The notes below the pieces were generated by a model. It was not told where the DNA came from. It worked only from the letters and a program-made list of their open reading frames with translations, and did no database searches. This document shows positions 8,065 to 11,832 of a DNA stretch of 11,832 nt, in pieces (the stretch's first letter is position 1; each line of letters begins with the position of its first letter). The stretch lies in contig QUTJ01031449.1 in the NCBI GenBank assembly GCA_003573635.1, positions 1 through 11,832 of the forward strand. The letters run 5' to 3'. The DNA is from Goniomonas avonlea. Taxonomy: Eukaryota > Cryptophyceae > Goniomonadida > Goniomonadaceae. The translations under genes were made by a program, and so were the position numbers.

Positions 8065-8544
8065 GCACACAATTGTCGGCGAGAGGGGCGGGTCACGTTT
8101 TGGCGAGGCAAGGGCAAGCAATGGCAATGGCGGGTTGGCCCGACTCGATTGTCGGCGAGAGGAGCGGGGTCACGTGTTGGCGAGGCGAGAGCAAGCAGCA
8201 GGTCACGTGGCGAGGCAAGGGCAAGCAGTTGCGGGTTGGCCCGACTCGGGTGCCGACTGTTGTTGCAAACATAACGGGGGCAACCTTTGAACAGCAGAGC
8301 ATCGCTGCTCCCGACCCCTTGGCTGTTGTTGTTATCGTGCGAATGGCGCTGCGCCTGAGTCTGATGAGTCACTCCAAACGTGTGAGTTGTATTGGTATTC
8401 CTCACACAAGGACCCGAAAGAGTTGAAACGTGGTGGTGGTGAGACGCTAGAGACGCCCCTCCCGCCTTCCCCGCTTCTCTGACTTTTCAGTACAACCCTG
8501 CTGCGCTGATTCGTGTCGTTTGCCTCCGGGTCTCGAGTGTCCGC
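8065..8544. other. Convergent intergenic region with repeats
   Basis: 480 bases between the COPB2 stop (plus) and the stop of the HD-motif gene (minus). The 5' part holds an imperfect repeat (8073-8248); the rest has no recognisable gene, and no AATAAA is seen. Both transcripts must end here, so their 3' UTRs are short or overlap. Confidence 0.6.
8073..8248. repeat. Imperfect intergenic tandem repeat, two copies
   Basis: Copy 1 is 8073-8148 and copy 2 is 8149-8248; both begin ttgtcggcgagagg and end gggttggcccgactcg. Copy 2 is longer because it duplicates internally a segment starting ggtcacgtg and ending gcaagcag. Confidence 0.85.
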
Positions 8545-9932
8545 TCACGCGTCCTTGGCCTGGGTTGCGACCGCGACGCGCTCGAGGTGGGGGTCGCATT
8601 CAACACAAATCTTAGCTTCCAGAGGCATGTCTGCGAGCGCTTTGACGTTGACAACCAGCGGTTCAGCGGTGGCCGCTTGTGAAGCCTGCAACACTGTGAG
8701 GCAGGAAGGTGTTCTCGCGAACGAATACCCACCAGGATCGCTCTGGCCGCGTCCAGTGTCCGAGCGAACAAGGTCAGCATCGTCGGCATTCCCTCTGGCC
8801 CAGCGCGCTGGAGCACCGCAGGAGCGTAGTAAAGGAGCACCTCCCCCTCGGCTCTTGGAGTCAATTCTCGAATCTAGTCACCGTGTCATGGAGGGGGAGA
8901 CCAATGAAGGACTTACAAGGGTCTCCTTCACCGAGCCTGGAAGGGAGGACAAGGCGGCCTTGACACGTTCGGCAGTCTCCCTGTTTGCCCGCGCCTGCGA
9001 GAGGTCGATATACCACCCGCATCAAGACGCACTCACCATGGCAGCAAGTCTTGTCAGGACAGCATCCTCTGCAGTCTCAACCTGCCAACCGAACTGTCGA
9101 CCTCGCTGGCGCAAGATCTTGAGATAGAGCTCCTCGCTGCCCATAGAGCTCCAATCTGAATCTACCAGGGCATCCAATGTAGATTCTAGGCTTTCAAAAA
9201 AGGGTTGGATGCACACCACGGACCCTCTGGGATCAACATGCGCTGCTGCACCCAGAATGTCCAGAATCGAGTGCCACAAGCCCAAGATGAAATCGGCGTG
9301 ATCCTTGGTACGCAAGGCAGATGCGCCACACTCGCCCTGGAGAAGCTGCCCCAAGTTGAGTGGCGTTCGCAGGGAGGCGAGCGCCACGGCCTGGAGCGGC
9401 TCCGGAATGGCGCCAAACGTTGGGAACAGTTTTTTTTGGTCACTCTCGAGCAGCAACGCCAAGCGGTGGTCGTGGTCAGAATGTTTGATGCCATGCGCAA
9501 CAGCTAGTTGTCGGACGGCAAGGGTCTTGCCTAGATCATGGACGCACAAGTAATTTCTCTGAAAGGCCACCAAGTCGTCGCTTGGATGGGCTCGCAAAAA
9601 TCGTTCGCGGAGCCGTCCAAACGATTCACGACTGAGTTTTCGCGACTCGGGCTGGCACTGAGTGAAACTATCATAATCATCGTTCACAATCCATTGCAAA
9701 CATCTCAGGCTGACAACAGTCCGGTCGTATTCTGGCGCGAATATCCCTCGTATCGCGACCGACAGGCAATCGGAGTGTGGTTTGCAACCAATAGCGTCTG
9801 CTGTCTCCTCCAACCGATCGTCAGTGAAGAAAAACTCTGCCTGCAATCAGATGTCAGACTTCACAGAGGTGACATAAAGACCACCTCCGGGAATGGCAAC
9901 TCTGCTTTCGATTGCTCATCGCTGACCGCCAT
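8545..9932 (-). CDS. Uncharacterised protein with HDLGK motif (possible HD-superfamily hydrolase), five exons
   Basis: Exons (minus strand): 9932-9885, 9840-9037, 8994-8917, 8840-8733, 8685-8545; all junctions are phase 0, giving 392 residues and a TGA stop. The ATG at 9932 has a good context (gccATGG) and reads MAVSDEQSKAEL before the first intron. Exon 2 encodes 268 residues with HDLGK at 117-121, then SDHDHR near 137-142, DHADF near 196-200 and WHSILDI..HVD near 205-219. This order of His and Asp residues resembles metal-binding HD phosphohydrolase folds, but I do not recognise a specific family and the metal-ligand assignment is a guess. The C-terminal exons give a predicted helical region (YYAPAVLQRAGPEG) and end in ATQAKDA. 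No signal peptide or membrane span is seen. The gene is convergent with COPB2 and divergent from the F-box/RCC1 gene. The acceptor at 8841 (gggggag) is weak but keeps the frame. Confidence 0.72.
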
Positions 9933-10120
9933 GGCTTCAAAGCTGGGTCGCCGTGACTCCTTGTGCGACCGTGTACACAGACCACAAACGAAGATTTTGC
10001 TCAATAGAAGGTTGATTTCCCATCAACTCGCCGCTGCCCATACAGCGTGATGATAGAGTCTGGGATCATTTCTATCATTTATTTATTTTTTCCATGGCCC
10101 ATGGGTTTGGGGGTTGAGCA
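9933..10120. promoter_or_regulatory. Divergent promoter region (HD-motif gene / F-box-RCC1 gene)
   Basis: 188 bases between opposing start codons. It contains an A/T-rich core (10068-10091, tttctatcatttatttattt) that stands out from the otherwise GC-rich spacer, and a ccatggcccatggg motif at 10092-10105. Two ATGs (10094, 10101) precede the chosen plus-strand start in other frames. Promoter role is inferred from position and composition. Confidence 0.45.
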
Positions 10121-11785
10121 ATGCAGGGACAAAAAGACAATTTGCTTTCGCTGCCTTGTTGTGTAACTCTTCATATTTTTCATTTTGTTGACTCTTTTTC
10201 ACTCTGCATTCTTCTGCGTGCGCACCGTTCATTCCGTGTGCCAGTGACAGAGGCGTGCCTCAGAGCTCAGAAGTTGTTGAGACCTCTGGGAATCCACCGA
10301 ACAGCCGATCTGTCGCTATTGCATTTGGCACAGACACAGGCAAACGTCAAGATTTACAGAGGGAAGGTCTCGGCTGGGGGGAACTTTACCGCTGTTGTCT
10401 CCGATGCTTCCCGCCTGTGGACCTTTGGAGAGGGAAAGGACTGGCGGCTTGCTGCCGGGGATGGCAACAGTTCACACACCGCGCTGGCAGTTTCTGGGGC
10501 AATCGCTGATCTGAACATTGATTCAGTATCGTGCGGTGACAACTTTGGCGCTGTTTTGACTGCGACTGGGGAAGTGTTTCTGTTTGGTTCGCTCCGAACC
10601 ACGAAAGATCAGCCTTTAGAACACGTCCCGTTTCCTGAAGGCGTCCGGGTTATGTCAGTCTGTTGCGGAGGTCTTTCTTCGGTAGCGGTGGGCGAGTCCG
10701 GCGAGGTCTTCACTTGGGGACGGAACACCTATGGCCAACTGGGACACAATAATCTCACAGATTCTCCTGTTCCCCGTAGCGTCCAAGGGCTTGAGCGCAT
10801 TGTGAACGTGGCATGTGGTCACGGTCACACGGCCGCTGTAAGTGCACGCTGAGTTCCATTCATCTGATCAGTTTGCAGGTGTGCTCTGTGGGAAAGTTGT
10901 GGACGTTTGGTGATGGAGAAGGTGGTAGATTGGGTCATGGGGATCACCACTGGCGTCCAAGACCCACGTTGGTGCGCGTTCTGTTGCAAATATTGGCACC
11001 GTTGAGCCTCTGGATAGGTGACTAGGCTCTTGCATGCACGCACCTCGTACGTTGCATGTGGTGTGGCGTACACGGTCGCGGTGACCCCGTCAGGTGCGTT
11101 CATACTGTGGTTTGCTTCTGGAAAAAACTGGGCCATCTTTTGGCAAACCTGTTTCGTCGTTTCCCGGAGGTCAAGATTGGCGTTGAATTCTGTCCACCAA
11201 TGACCACCCAGGTGCATTGTACTCATGGGGACGAGGAGGTCACGGAAGGCTTGGGCATGGGGATGAATTTGATAGGTGCATGTTATTTTGTTCTTGAAGT
11301 CATCTGACGCGTGACGTGACCTCTAACCACTGCTTGGTACTGCCAATTTAAATCAGTTCCTCACTGGAACCGCAGACTAGTGCCCACGGCTGTTGCGGGT
11401 CTCCGTGGCGTGGACATCTCGTCGGCAGACTGCGGCATTGCGCACACCGCCGCTGTGACTGTTGATGGTAAGACATGCTAGGACGCCTGGGTGCATCTTC
11501 TTGTGGGATGCACCCACGCTCCATTCTGTTCGCGTTGGTAGTTGGACAGCACTTGCGTTGATTGTCGACTGGATGGCTGGGGTGGCCCCTCGAACAGTGC
11601 ACACAGCTCTGGCAACCACCCAGTTGTCCCGCGTAAATCAATCGTGCAACAGGCAAATTGTACACGTTTGGACATGCTGGGGATGGGCGGTTAGGGCACG
11701 GGTCCGACGGGGTGTTGGAGGACGAGCTCGTCCCGCGGCTCGTCAAGGCCCTTGACTCCACCGCGGTTGCTGCCGTTGCCTGCGG
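10121..11785 (+). CDS. F-box and RCC1-repeat protein (partial, 3' end outside window)
   Basis: Exons: 10121-10837, 10879-10971, 11018-11093, 11212-11275, 11376-11467, 11653-11785; phases 0, 0, 1, 2, 1 agree and give 391 residues before the next donor (gtgggt). An in-frame stop (10115-10117) precedes the ATG. Residues 8-50 fit an F-box (LLSLPCCVTLHIFHFVDSF), which in known proteins docks to Skp1 in SCF ubiquitin ligases. From about 80 there are RCC1 repeats with blade signatures LWTFGEG (99), VFLFGS (152), VFTWGRNTYGQLGH (196), LWTFGDGEGGRLGHGD (246), LYSWGRGGHGRLGHGD (298) and LYTFGHAGDGRLGHGS (350), plus VACGHGHTAA and VACGVAYTVAV. Six blades are seen; the seventh should lie past the right edge. 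The first two blades are less typical. The RCC1 part is secure; the F-box is likely. Substrate and a Ran-exchange role cannot be inferred. Confidence 0.87.
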
Positions 11786-11832
11786 GTGGGTCTCTCTCCT
11801 TCTCCCTCGCTCTCTCTCTCTCCTTCTCCCTC
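11786..11832 (+). other. Start of an intron with CT-rich repeats, cut by the window edge
   Basis: After TGC-GG the sequence reads gtgggtctct and then only ctccttctccctc-type repeats to the end of the window, with ctccttctccctc present twice. It is the 5' end of the sixth intron of the F-box/RCC1 gene. Confidence 0.7.

Noticed and set aside
8300-8500. Possible small gene in the convergent spacer
   Set aside because: Only short frames without start context, domain or splice partners; nothing supports coding.
9022-9846. Start of the HD-motif gene at 9846
   Set aside because: The codon there is TTG within an intron acceptor (ttgcag). An ATG at 9932 followed by a 44-base intron gives a proper start.
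10813-11025. Continuation of the RCC1 frame to a stop at 11025 without splicing
   Set aside because: The blade is broken after RPTL; splicing 10971 to 11018 restores VTRLLHARTSYVACGVAYTVAV, the expected RCC1 pattern.

Overview
The window looks like nuclear DNA from an intron-dense unicellular eukaryote. Genes are closely packed, on both strands, and cut by many short GT..AG introns (about 30 within the window, from 42 to about 470 bases). The proteins are typical eukaryotic ones: a COPI coat subunit, a voltage-gated cation channel and an F-box/RCC1 protein. I cannot fix the lineage. A free-living flagellate (a fornicate such as Kipferlia, an apusomonad or a choanoflagellate) would fit; this is a guess from gene style only. 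No tRNA, rRNA, CRISPR array, transposon or prokaryotic gene order was seen.

Layout. (1) 83-2114, minus strand: 5' part of a voltage-gated cation channel gene that runs off the left edge. Its first exon encodes a signal peptide, a long Asn/Thr-rich ectodomain full of N-glycosylation sequons and a membrane span. Later exons encode S1, S2 and S3 of a Cav/Nav-type voltage sensor. (2) 2115-2230: a 116-base spacer between two divergent start codons. (3) 2231-8064, plus strand: a complete COPB2 (beta'-COP) gene with 23 coding exons and 957 residues. All splice phases agree and the first coding exon is only the ATG. (4) 8065-8544: convergent intergenic spacer with an imperfect tandem repeat. (5) 8545-9932, minus strand: a five-exon gene for a 392-residue protein of unknown function with an HDLGK motif. 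(6) 9933-10120: AT-rich spacer between divergent starts. (7) 10121-11785, plus strand: 5' part of an F-box plus RCC1 beta-propeller gene that runs off the right edge.

The genes do not form a pathway. COPB2 is a housekeeping vesicle-coat subunit, the channel would sit in a membrane, the F-box/RCC1 protein probably acts in ubiquitin ligation, and the HD-like protein is unassigned. They share compact divergent or convergent spacing and introns that often carry their own private tandem repeats, some of which contain splice-site-like sequence.

All exon boundaries were worked out by hand from reading frame, splice consensus and remembered family conservation. No search or transcript data were available.
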